A stretch of 9,900 bases of DNA, from contig JAPLER010000019.1 in NCBI GenBank assembly GCA_026391115.1, positions 1 through 9,900 on the forward strand, given 5' to 3'. Numbering within the stretch: position 1 is the stretch's first letter; each line of letters starts with the position of its first letter. The stretch comes from Bacteroidota bacterium. Its GTDB lineage: Bacteria > Bacteroidota > Bacteroidia > Chitinophagales > Chitinophagaceae. Below are positions 1-6,042 of this stretch, one piece after another. The notes beneath the pieces were generated by a model. It was not told the DNA's origin. It saw nothing but the letters and a program-made list of their open reading frames with translations, and did not search any database. Position numbers and translations under genes: made by a program.

Positions 1-631
1 CTCCGAGTAAAGATGATACAACAAACAGTGACATACTAGTCAACCACAAATCCATACCAGTTTTACTACCAGGAGAAGCATCACCTAAAGCACTCAATGG
101 AGGATAAGCAGTCCAACCACCGCTAAAAGGTCCATTTTCTACAAAAATAGAAGTCATCATCAATATACTAGCCCCAAAGAAAAACCAGTAACTCAACATA
201 TTCATAAATGGAGATGCCATATCCCTAGCTCCAATTTGTAGAGGAATTAAGAAGTTAGCAAAAGTTCCACTTAAACCAGCAGTCAATACAAAGAACACCA
301 ATACGGTTCCATGAGTTGTAACCAAAGCATAATATGCCTGTGGTGTAATATGTCCTTTTTCAGCCCACCACTTGCCTAATAAATCTTCCAACCAAGGATA
401 ATTTTCACCAGGATAACCTAATTGCAAACGAAATAACACACTCATTAAACCACCAACAACTGCCCAAACCATTCCTGTTATCAAGAATTGTTTTGCAATC
501 ATTTTATGATCCATACTAAAAACGTATTTACTAATAAACGTTTCGTGATGGTGATGTTCGTGATGTGCATCGTGAGCCTCGTGGCTATGATTGTGTACAT
601 CGTGATTATGTAATACTGCTTCGTTACTCAT
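1..631 (-). CDS. coxA: Cytochrome c oxidase subunit I (haem-copper oxidase), N-terminal part, truncated by window edge
   Basis: Catalytic subunit of an aa3-type terminal oxidase that reduces O2 to water and pumps protons in the cytoplasmic membrane. The ATG at 631-629 opens a frame that stays open to the window edge, giving 210 residues. Residues 8-29 form a histidine-rich cytoplasmic leader with 12 His. It is followed by the usual entry sequence (KYVFSMDHKMIAKQF) and the first helices. His107 in VTTHGTVLVFF aligns with the low-spin haem a ligand of helix II. Asn126, Asp137 (GARDMASPFMN) and Asn144 align with the D-channel Asn/Asp/Asn set of A-type oxidases. The CuB ligands, the haem a3 ligand and the K channel lie beyond the window. 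The gene starts 59 bp after the coxB stop and ends the visible operon. The family call is firm; proton-channel class cannot be completed from this fragment. Confidence 0.96.
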   Translation of the reverse strand, partial: MSNEAVLHNHDVHNHSHEAHDAHHEHHHHETFISKYVFSMDHKMIAKQFLITGMVWAVVGGLMSVLFRLQLGYPGENYPWLEDLLGKWWAEKGHITPQAYYALVTTHGTVLVFFVLTAGLSGTFANFLIPLQIGARDMASPFMNMLSYWFFFGASILMMTSIFVENGPFSGGWTAYPPLSALGDASPGSKTGMDLWLTSMSLFVVSSLLG

Positions 632-682
632 ATCTAAATACGTTATGCTCTTAAATTCTAAATGTTAAATTGAATATTTCAA

Positions 683-701
683 TTATAAAACTACTTAACC
701 G
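683..701 (-). repeat. 19-bp direct repeat, copy 2 (over the coxB stop codon)
   Basis: On the coding strand this reads CGGTTAAGTAGTTTTATAA and includes the last codons of coxB (Val-Lys-TAG). An identical 19-bp copy in the same orientation lies at 1823-1841, just after the actF stop. Flanking bases differ on both sides, so the match is limited to this segment. Confidence 0.8.
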
Positions 702-1230
702 CAGCAATTGCTTTGGTAGTATCTGCTTTTGGTGCTTCTGCTGATGCAAATACACTCGCATATTTTGGTTTTTGTTTTGCAATCCAAGCATCATACTCAG
801 CTTGTTCTACAACTTCAATCACCCCTCTCATACTGTAATGTCCATTTCCACACATTTGGTCGCAACTTATTTCATATACAAAATTAGGGTTCTTTGTAAG
901 TTCTTTCATTTTAGCAGTCGTTACAACAGGCTTAAACCACATAGTTGTTGGTGTTCCTGGCACAGCATCCATTTTCATCCTAAAATGACTTAGGCCTACA
1001 TCATGTATTACATCTCTAGAACCAATAATTAACTTTACTGGTTTATTTACTACACAATACATTGTTTGTTCCATTACCAAGTCATCATGTCCTGCTTTAT
1101 CGTCCTTAAAATCTTGAGGTTCACCATTAACGCGTGTTACAGTAGTATCTTTCCAAATTAAACCTAAGCTATTATCTGCATTATCAATTAATCGATAATA
1201 TTTTTTTCCAAATTTACCATCTGCCCCTGG
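691..1230 (-). CDS. coxB: CoxB C-terminal fragment: CuA cupredoxin domain, no start codon of its own
   Basis: Open frame of 179 residues beginning at the lesion with PGADGKFGKKYYRLID and ending at TAG 693-691. It carries the CuA set: His in DVIHDVGLSHFRMKMDAVPG, then CDQMCGNGHYSM, which supplies Cys, Cys, His and Met in C-x3-C-x3-H-x2-M spacing. The Glu of the usual CSExC motif is Gln here. The C-terminus is an Ala/Lys-rich tail (APKADTTKAIAAVK) with no haem site. The first in-frame ATG is at 1074-1072 (MEQTMYCVV), well inside the domain. No ribosome site or signal peptide precedes it, so independent translation of a usable periplasmic domain is unlikely. The domain motifs are intact, which argues against an old pseudogene. 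Confidence 0.85.
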   Translation of the reverse strand, partial: PGADGKFGKKYYRLIDNADNSLGLIWKDTTVTRVNGEPQDFKDDKAGHDDLVMEQTMYCVVNKPVKLIIGSRDVIHDVGLSHFRMKMDAVPGTPTTMWFKPVVTTAKMKELTKNPNFVYEISCDQMCGNGHYSMRGVIEVVEQAEYDAWIAKQKPKYASVFASAEAPKADTTKAIAAVK

Positions 1231-1747
1231 ACTTACCAGTTACTTCTATTTGCATAGCATCACTTGGAGCCTCGCTAGTAAAGTAATTCCAGTTTTTTAA
1301 ACCAAATACTACTAAAATTAATAAGGTTATTGCAGGTATTGAAGTCCACACAAACTCCAATTTATTACTATGTAAAAAATATTCAACTTTTCTACCTTCT
1401 TTTTCTTGATACTTGAAGGCAAACCAAAACAATAATATTTGAGTAAGAATAAAAACAATACCTGTAATTACTAATGTTGTAATCAACATACTGTCCACTT
1501 TCTGTCCTTGCTCACTTGCAGATGGAAAAGCATTTAATGTTTTTGGTGCATATACTTTGTTACAGTACCATACGCCAAATAAACCTACAATCATAAAGGC
1601 TAACATCATAAAGCCATTTACTTTATTCGTTTGTTTACGAGTTTCATTTTCACCTTTCAAAACACCTACATATTCAGCTGCTTTGGATATTTGAAATATA
1701 ACCAAGAATATTAATGCTATTACTGCTAATATTAAAAACATTTGCAT
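1214..1747 (-). CDS. coxB: CoxB N-terminal fragment: three transmembrane helices, ends prematurely
   Basis: 177-codon frame starting ATG at 1747. Hydrophobic segments lie at about residues 2-19 (an extra N-terminal helix usual in Bacteroidota CoxB), 45-64 and 87-110, with a further hydrophobic stretch at about 134-152 (SIPAITLLILVVFGL). The last two match the standard helical hairpin, including the charged EKEGRKVEYF loop and the LEFVWTSIPAI segment typical of subunit II. The residues after Lys172 (SRGRW) do not match the family and mark the switch into the wrong frame. If translated as written, the product would be a membrane stub without CuA and could not accept electrons. ATG-CAA-ATG gives a second possible start two codons later. 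Confidence 0.85.
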   Translation of the reverse strand: MQMFLILAVIALIFLVIFQISKAAEYVGVLKGENETRKQTNKVNGFMMLAFMIVGLFGVWYCNKVYAPKTLNAFPSASEQGQKVDSMLITTLVITGIVFILTQILLFWFAFKYQEKEGRKVEYFLHSNKLEFVWTSIPAITLLILVVFGLKNWNYFTSEAPSDAMQIEVTGKSRGRW

Positions 1748-1822
1748 AATCTTATCCTATTTTTTTACACCAAAAGCCAAAGCGTTTAATGCAAAGATTT
1801 ATTTTTATTTACTTACAATTAT

Positions 1823-1841
1823 TTATAAAACTACTTAACCG
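1823..1841 (-). repeat. 19-bp direct repeat, copy 1 (just after the actF stop codon)
   Basis: Exact match to 683-701, same orientation, 1140 bp apart. It begins three bases beyond the actF TAA stop (1847-1845) and is non-coding here. Together the two copies bracket coxB. There is no GC-rich hairpin, so it does not look like a terminator. Confidence 0.8.
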
Positions 1842-1844
1842 TAA

Positions 1845-3071
1845 TTAAGTATGGTGTATAATACTTTCTTTTAAGAATGGATGATGTTTTGGAACTAAAG
1901 GTTTGCTAGCTAAAGCTCGGCTTACTCCAAATATCATTACTCCTAAAAAGAAACTCAATACTCCAAAATCTAACCAACTTAACGTAACGTGATCTTTACT
2001 TATACTTCCCATTACCTGTTGATAATAATCTATCCAATGACCGAAAATAATTAATACAGCCATAAAAGTTACCAACGTATAACTACGTTTTGAAGCTCTC
2101 TTCATTAATATAATTAATGGACAAATAAAGTTAATAATTAAGTTAAGGAAGAATATTCCTTTATATGATCCTTGAACTCTATGTTTAAAATATATCGTTT
2201 CTTCTGGTTGATTTGAATACCAAATTAACATATACTGGCTAAACCATAAATATGTCCAAAATACAGAAAAGGCAAACATAAATTTAGCTACGTCATGCAA
2301 GTGTTCATTGTTTGCATATTCCATATAGCCTTTGTTCTTTAAGTATATTAACCAAAGAGCCACTAAACTCATTCCACTTACAAACGTACTAGCAAAGTTA
2401 TACCAGCTATACATTGTACTATACCAATGAGCGTCTAGGCTCATCATCCAAAGCCAAGGCACTGTTGAACCAACTGTTAAACCAAACCAAACTAGGAACA
2501 TTGCTGCTCGTTTGGTATTTTCTTTAATAAAAGCAGCAGCAGACATTCCACCTAAAGAAGCTTCATCTGCCATTGCACTTAGCTTTCTCATTCTCCAACC
2601 TAATAAACTCCACAAACCCACTGCAAGAATGCTCCAAATAGTAAAGAACTTAATATTTAAAAAACCAGATTTTCCCTTTAATATTGGGTCAGCAGCAACT
2701 GCTGCATCATCTGTCCAATGATAAATATGATGATTATGAGAAAATACAACATACAATAAAACTGCTAATGTAATGCTACCAAAAATAGGAACCATTACAG
2801 AAATAGCTTCTGGTATTCTACGAAAAGCAGCAGGCCAACCAGCCCAAGCCATTGTTGTTGCACATATAAAGAACATACTTGCATTACAAACCAATGTCCA
2901 AAAAATGGTGTTGTACATTATAGTTCCAATGAAGATTGCTTTTTCATGCTCATCTCCCATTCCTTTTGTAACGAACCCAATAATAAGACTTAATACGCCA
3001 ATGCCTATTAAAGCAAAAGCCCAAGTTTTCATTTTACTAGGAATTTCAAATTGTTCTTTTATTGATGCCAT
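1845..3071 (-). CDS. actF: Alternative complex III subunit ActF (NrfD/PsrC-like membrane protein)
   Basis: 408-residue polytopic inner-membrane protein, paralogous in fold to ActC. I count about ten hydrophobic segments, the first at about residues 16-35 (TWAFALIGIGVLSLIIGF) and the last near residues 370-388 (FGVLSFFLGVMIFGV). Features typical of ActF include the GWPAAFRRIPEAISVMVPI stretch after helix 2, HNHHIYHW after helix 3 and the aromatic FWTYLWFSQYMLIWYSN helix. In solved ACIII structures ActF is the second NrfD-like subunit and faces the oxidase side of the complex; a proton-conducting role has been proposed for this pair. The ATG at 3071 is followed by a short soluble N-terminus, as in relatives. 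The gene lies 97 bp after actE and 97 bp before coxB. The order actF-coxB-coxA links ACIII to the oxidase genes. Confidence 0.95.
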   Translation of the reverse strand: MASIKEQFEIPSKMKTWAFALIGIGVLSLIIGFVTKGMGDEHEKAIFIGTIMYNTIFWTLVCNASMFFICATTMAWAGWPAAFRRIPEAISVMVPIFGSITLAVLLYVVFSHNHHIYHWTDDAAVAADPILKGKSGFLNIKFFTIWSILAVGLWSLLGWRMRKLSAMADEASLGGMSAAAFIKENTKRAAMFLVWFGLTVGSTVPWLWMMSLDAHWYSTMYSWYNFASTFVSGMSLVALWLIYLKNKGYMEYANNEHLHDVAKFMFAFSVFWTYLWFSQYMLIWYSNQPEETIYFKHRVQGSYKGIFFLNLIINFICPLIILMKRASKRSYTLVTFMAVLIIFGHWIDYYQQVMGSISKDHVTLSWLDFGVLSFFLGVMIFGVSRALASKPLVPKHHPFLKESIIHHT

Positions 3072-3087
3072 CTTTTAGTCAATTATA

Positions 3088-3112
3088 AATTTTGAATGTT
3101 GAATTTTGAATG
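3088..3112. repeat. AT-rich 11-bp direct repeat in the actE-actF spacer
   Basis: The unit aattttgaatg occurs at 3088-3098 and again at 3102-3112, a period of 14 bp. It belongs to the low-complexity TTTGAAT-type spacer sequence that I recall as frequent between genes in Bacteroidota. No function can be read from it. Confidence 0.6.
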
Positions 3113-3145
3113 AATCATCCTCAATTCATCTTCTATATTTTAATC

Positions 3146-3159
3146 AGAATAATTATTCT
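3146..3159. repeat. 14-bp perfect palindrome after actE
   Basis: AGAATAATTATTCT is a perfect inverted repeat located 9 bp past the actE stop. Partly matching outer arms (AATCAGA at 3142-3148 against TCTGTGATT at 3163-3171) surround it. It could be a transcript hairpin or a protein site, but it is AT-only apart from one pair, so it would be weak. It is unlikely to end transcription, since actF follows directly. Confidence 0.4.
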
Positions 3160-3168
3160 AATCTGTGA

Positions 3169-3825
3169 TTATTTCTTAGCTGTTGCTTCTGCTGCTGGAG
3201 CTGCATTTGCTTTAGCTGCTTTTTGTTTATGTTTTATGAAAGCTATAATTTCCCAACGTTGTCTTCTTGTAAGTTGAGATGCATAGCTCCCCATTTGTCC
3301 TTTACCATAAGCAACACTATAAAACATTTGTCCTTCTGGCATTGCTTCATATTTTGCATCACCAACCAATGTTGCTGGTTTTGCTGCATAAGGTCCTTCA
3401 CCACCTTTGTACAATGGGCCATTTCCATCTAATGCTTTACCATGACAGATACCACAATTAATTAAATATAACCTTTCTGACTCAACCAACTGAGCTCCAG
3501 TCATTGTATCAACAGGGCTTTTCACATCCTTCGATTTTGTATAATTTGTAGTATCGCCAGCTATATCTTTTGTTAAAGAAAATGGCATTTCTTCTCCACG
3601 AGCAATACTGCCTGAAACTGGTAAATTATTGTAAAATATTTTTTGGCCACGTTCTGCTTCGTTTGTTGTAAACACAGCTGAATCTCTATAAGCGTAGGTT
3701 TCGTAGGCTCTACTGTAAGCCATATCTGGCATATATACATTATGAGGATTACGATTACCATTATCGCTACAACTTGTAATGGCTATTGCCACAAACAAAC
3801 TTGATATGTAAAATAATTTCTTCAT
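3169..3825 (-). CDS. actE: Alternative complex III subunit ActE (monohaem cytochrome c lipoprotein)
   Basis: 218-residue periplasmic cytochrome c anchored by lipid. I chose ATG 3825-3823 because it gives a clean lipoprotein signal peptide: MKKLFYISSLFVAIAITSC, with the lipobox Cys at residue 19. An upstream in-frame ATG at 3855 would add ten residues before the Lys-Lys. The haem c site is CGICH at 124-128, and Met178 in YGKGQMGSYASQL is the likely sixth ligand. NVYMPDMAYSRAYETY just after the lipobox is typical of ActE. The C-terminus is Ala/Lys-rich. In the F. johnsoniae ACIII structure two subunits are held by triacylated N-terminal cysteines, and ActE is, as I recall, one of them. ActE takes electrons from the ActA/ActB side and is the probable donor to the oxidase. 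It starts 42 bp after actD. Confidence 0.95.
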   Translation of the reverse strand: MKKLFYISSLFVAIAITSCSDNGNRNPHNVYMPDMAYSRAYETYAYRDSAVFTTNEAERGQKIFYNNLPVSGSIARGEEMPFSLTKDIAGDTTNYTKSKDVKSPVDTMTGAQLVESERLYLINCGICHGKALDGNGPLYKGGEGPYAAKPATLVGDAKYEAMPEGQMFYSVAYGKGQMGSYASQLTRRQRWEIIAFIKHKQKAAKANAAPAAEATAKK

Positions 3826-3867
3826 CTTAAAAAATAAAAAGTTAAAGCCAAACATTGAAAATTTTAA

Positions 3868-4455
3868 CTAAGCAACTGATACTTTACCACTAAATGGTAA
3901 TTCTTCCTTATCGTATCTTCCTATCCACCATCCATCTTCTGCAACCTCAGTTTTTATTTCAATTGCACCACAACCTTGTAAAAAAGCCTCAGCTTCTGTT
4001 GTGTTGGTTTTATCGTTACACTCAATTACCATAACAAATAAATCGTCTGTAGCTCTTGGATGAAAATGATGTTTTTTTACAAAGGGAGCCAATTGACATA
4101 AATAACAAAACGTTAAAACCATACCTACTGCTGCAAATAATACAGTTAACTCAAACATAATTGGAATCCATGCTGGTAAAGCAAAATGAGGTTTACCACC
4201 AATATCTAAAGGCCAATCTTTTGTAAAAATCCAGCTAATACAACTTATTGCCGTTGTAGTTCCTGTAATTCCATAAATGAAACCAGCAGTATGTAAGCTA
4301 GTTTCTCTCATTCCTAAAGCATGGTCCAAACCATGAACAGCAAATGGCGTATAAACATCTTGGATTTTATATCCAGCTGTGCGTACTTTTTTTACTGCAG
4401 GAAACAATGTATCCTCAGTATCAAAACATCCAACAACAAATTTCTTTTTTGCCAT
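3868..4455 (-). CDS. actD: Alternative complex III subunit ActD (DUF3341 family)
   Basis: 195-residue membrane subunit with no visible cofactor motif. Residues 1-50 form a cytoplasmic domain beginning MAKKKFVVGCFDTEDTLFPA. Helix 1 is at about 56-76 (AGFIYGITGTTTAISCISWIF) and helix 2 at about 96-122 (WIPIMFELTVLFAAVGMVLTF). A second soluble domain follows, ending in a DGWWIGRYDKEE-like segment. This two-helix layout, with VYTPFAVHGLDHALGMRET before helix 1 and PAWIPIMFELTVL at helix 2, matches ActD of known ACIII operons. Its role is mainly structural: it packs against the ActC/ActF pair. Four scattered Cys (10, 72, 117, 120) do not form a metal-binding motif of known type. Start codon is ATG at 4455; the gap from actC is 65 bp. 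Confidence 0.93.
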   Translation of the reverse strand: MAKKKFVVGCFDTEDTLFPAVKKVRTAGYKIQDVYTPFAVHGLDHALGMRETSLHTAGFIYGITGTTTAISCISWIFTKDWPLDIGGKPHFALPAWIPIMFELTVLFAAVGMVLTFCYLCQLAPFVKKHHFHPRATDDLFVMVIECNDKTNTTEAEAFLQGCGAIEIKTEVAEDGWWIGRYDKEELPFSGKVSVA

Positions 4456-4468
4456 AGTTTTATTAGCT

Positions 4469-4482
4469 AAAAGTCAAAAGTT
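4469..4482. repeat. Short AT-rich tandem repeat in the actC-actD spacer
   Basis: The unit aaaagt(c/t) is present twice in tandem (4469-4475 and 4476-4482), followed by an A run. On the coding strand this reads as ACTTTTGACTTTT-like sequence, a frequent type of Bacteroidota intergenic filler. No function is assigned. Confidence 0.5.
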
Positions 4483-4520
4483 AAAAACATTCAACACTTG
4501 ACATTAAACATTTAATAATT

Positions 4521-5960
4521 TTAGTGTGCATATTGATGAGCAAAATCATCTGCTTCTTTACTTTCAATAGCACTCATATCGTCCTTATAACTTTCTCCAG
4601 ATATTTTCAATACATACTTGATTTCTGCAACAGCAATTACAGGCATATATTTAGCAAATAAGAAGAAGCAAGTAAAGAACAATCCAAATGAACCTAAATA
4701 GAACCCAATTTCCCAAGTTGATGGACTATAGTAAACAGACCAACTTGATGGAAGATAATCTCTATAAATTGACGTAACAATAATTACAAAACGTTCGAAC
4801 CACATACCTACATTTACAAGTACACTCATAAAGAAAGTAACAAATAAATTTCTTCGCATTTTTCTGCTCCAGAATATTTGTGGACTTATTACGTTACAAG
4901 CCATCATTCCCCAATAACTCCATCCATAAGGACTAAATAAATTGGCACGACTGTACCAGAATGTATAACCTTCATATTTGCTTTGGCTATACCAACCCAT
5001 AAACAACTCTGTTAAGTAAGCAATACCTACAATAGAACCTGTTAATACAATTACTTTATTCATTGCCTCAATGTGTCCCATAGTAATATAATCTTCCATA
5101 CCAAATACTTTTCTTACGATTACCATCAATGATTGCACCATTGCAAAGCCACTGAATACAGCACCTGCAACGAAGTATGGGGGAAAGATTGTTGTATGCC
5201 AACCAGGAATTACCGATGTTGCGAAGTCAAAAGATACAATAGTATGCACAGACAATACTAGTGGTGTAGATAAACCTGCCAATACTAGAGACAAACTCTC
5301 GTGACGTTGCCAGTGTTTTGTACTACCTGTCCAACCAAAAGAACTGATACCATATAAATGCTTACGTAATTTTGTTTTTGCTCTATCACGTACTGTTGCT
5401 AAATCTGGAATTAAACCACTATACCAAAACAATAACGATACGGTAAAATAAGTTGAAATTGCAAATACGTCCCAAAGTAGTGGAGAGTTAAAGTTAACCC
5501 ATAATGGACCACGGCTATTTGGATAAGGCATTACAAAGAAAGCCATCCATACACGACCCATATGCCAAATTGGAAACTGACCAGCACACATTACAGCAAA
5601 GATTGTCATTGCTTCTGCAGCACGATTTACACCAGTTCTCCAACCTTGTCTAAATAACAATAAGATTGCAGAAATCAATGTTCCAGCGTGACCAATACCC
5701 ACCCACCAAACGAAATTGGTGATATCCCAACCCCATCCAATTGTTTTATTCAAATTCCACTGACCAATACCATAAGTTACCTCACGATAAATTGAATATA
5801 CACCGAACATTAATAATGCTACAGCAATGTAAAATCCAACATACCAAAGTTTACTTGGTTTTGCTTCAATAGGGCGAATGATGTCTTCAGTAACTTGATG
5901 ATAAGTCTTGTTACCGTAAACCAATGGTTCTCTTAACTGTGATTCGTATTTTAAACTCAT
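4521..5960 (-). CDS. actC: Alternative complex III subunit ActC (NrfD/PsrC-like, quinol-oxidation site)
   Basis: 479-residue polytopic membrane protein of the NrfD/PsrC family. It forms the quinol site of ACIII next to the Fe-S domain of ActB and is proposed to help translocate protons. I chose ATG 5960-5958 (MSLKYESQLREPLVYG), which matches how relatives start and has AAGG 5 nt upstream. The frame also extends to a TTG at 5984, adding eight unconvincing residues. About ten helices are visible. Family signatures include VWWVGIGHAGTLISAILLLFRQ in helix 2, GQFPIWHMGR, the STPLVLSVHTIVSFDFA helix with its His, and WFERFVIIVTS near the end. The long LREPLV leader lies on the cytoplasmic side. It sits 82 bp after actB, the usual order. 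Confidence 0.95.
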   Translation of the reverse strand: MSLKYESQLREPLVYGNKTYHQVTEDIIRPIEAKPSKLWYVGFYIAVALLMFGVYSIYREVTYGIGQWNLNKTIGWGWDITNFVWWVGIGHAGTLISAILLLFRQGWRTGVNRAAEAMTIFAVMCAGQFPIWHMGRVWMAFFVMPYPNSRGPLWVNFNSPLLWDVFAISTYFTVSLLFWYSGLIPDLATVRDRAKTKLRKHLYGISSFGWTGSTKHWQRHESLSLVLAGLSTPLVLSVHTIVSFDFATSVIPGWHTTIFPPYFVAGAVFSGFAMVQSLMVIVRKVFGMEDYITMGHIEAMNKVIVLTGSIVGIAYLTELFMGWYSQSKYEGYTFWYSRANLFSPYGWSYWGMMACNVISPQIFWSRKMRRNLFVTFFMSVLVNVGMWFERFVIIVTSIYRDYLPSSWSVYYSPSTWEIGFYLGSFGLFFTCFFLFAKYMPVIAVAEIKYVLKISGESYKDDMSAIESKEADDFAHQYAH

Positions 5961-6042
5961 ATTAGCCTTAATATCTACCCTCAATCTTTTTACAGATTTT
6001 GGAATTTATAAATTTATTTTTTCTTGCAATACTGCGTGAAAA

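Larger units (their letters stand above)
691..1747 (-). pseudogene. coxB: Cytochrome c oxidase subunit II, interrupted by a frameshift (about 23 nt missing)
   Basis: Subunit II takes electrons at its dinuclear CuA centre and passes them to haem a of subunit I. Two frames cover one family member: 1747-1214 carries three membrane helices and 1230-691 carries the cupredoxin domain. The first frame reads IEVTGK up to 1232, then enters a wrong frame (SRGRW, stop at 1214-1216). The second resumes at 1230 with PGADGKFGKK. In relatives, about eight residues with an aromatic Trp motif lie between GK and PGADG. Joining the frames needs 23 extra nucleotides, for a protein of about 359 residues, normal for Bacteroidota. 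There is no C-terminal CxxCH, so this is aa3-type rather than caa3-type. No other lesion is visible, which suggests either a very recent mutation or a sequence or assembly error. A possible AGGA ribosome site lies 7 nt before the ATG. Confidence 0.85.

Noticed and set aside
772..993. Plus-strand reading frames of 60-102 codons, here and at 2512, 2773, 6531, 8714 and 9271
   Set aside because: They lie opposite well-recognised minus-strand genes, show no family features and are shadows of them.
691..1080. Split oxidase subunit II with a separately translated CuA protein
   Set aside because: The CuA frame has no plausible start, ribosome site or signal peptide; the first ATG lies inside the domain.
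1228..1240. Programmed ribosomal frameshift in coxB
   Set aside because: A frameshift would restore the frame but not the roughly eight missing conserved residues, and no slippery heptamer or downstream structure is evident.
1228..1240. GGTAAGT at the coxB break resembles a eukaryotic 5' splice site
   Set aside because: The neighbours are plainly bacterial and no intron body exists, since coding resumes at once; coincidence.
1748..1844. Bacteroidota-type promoter in front of coxB
   Set aside because: Some TTTG words are present, but I found no correctly spaced TTTG / TAnnTTTG pair.
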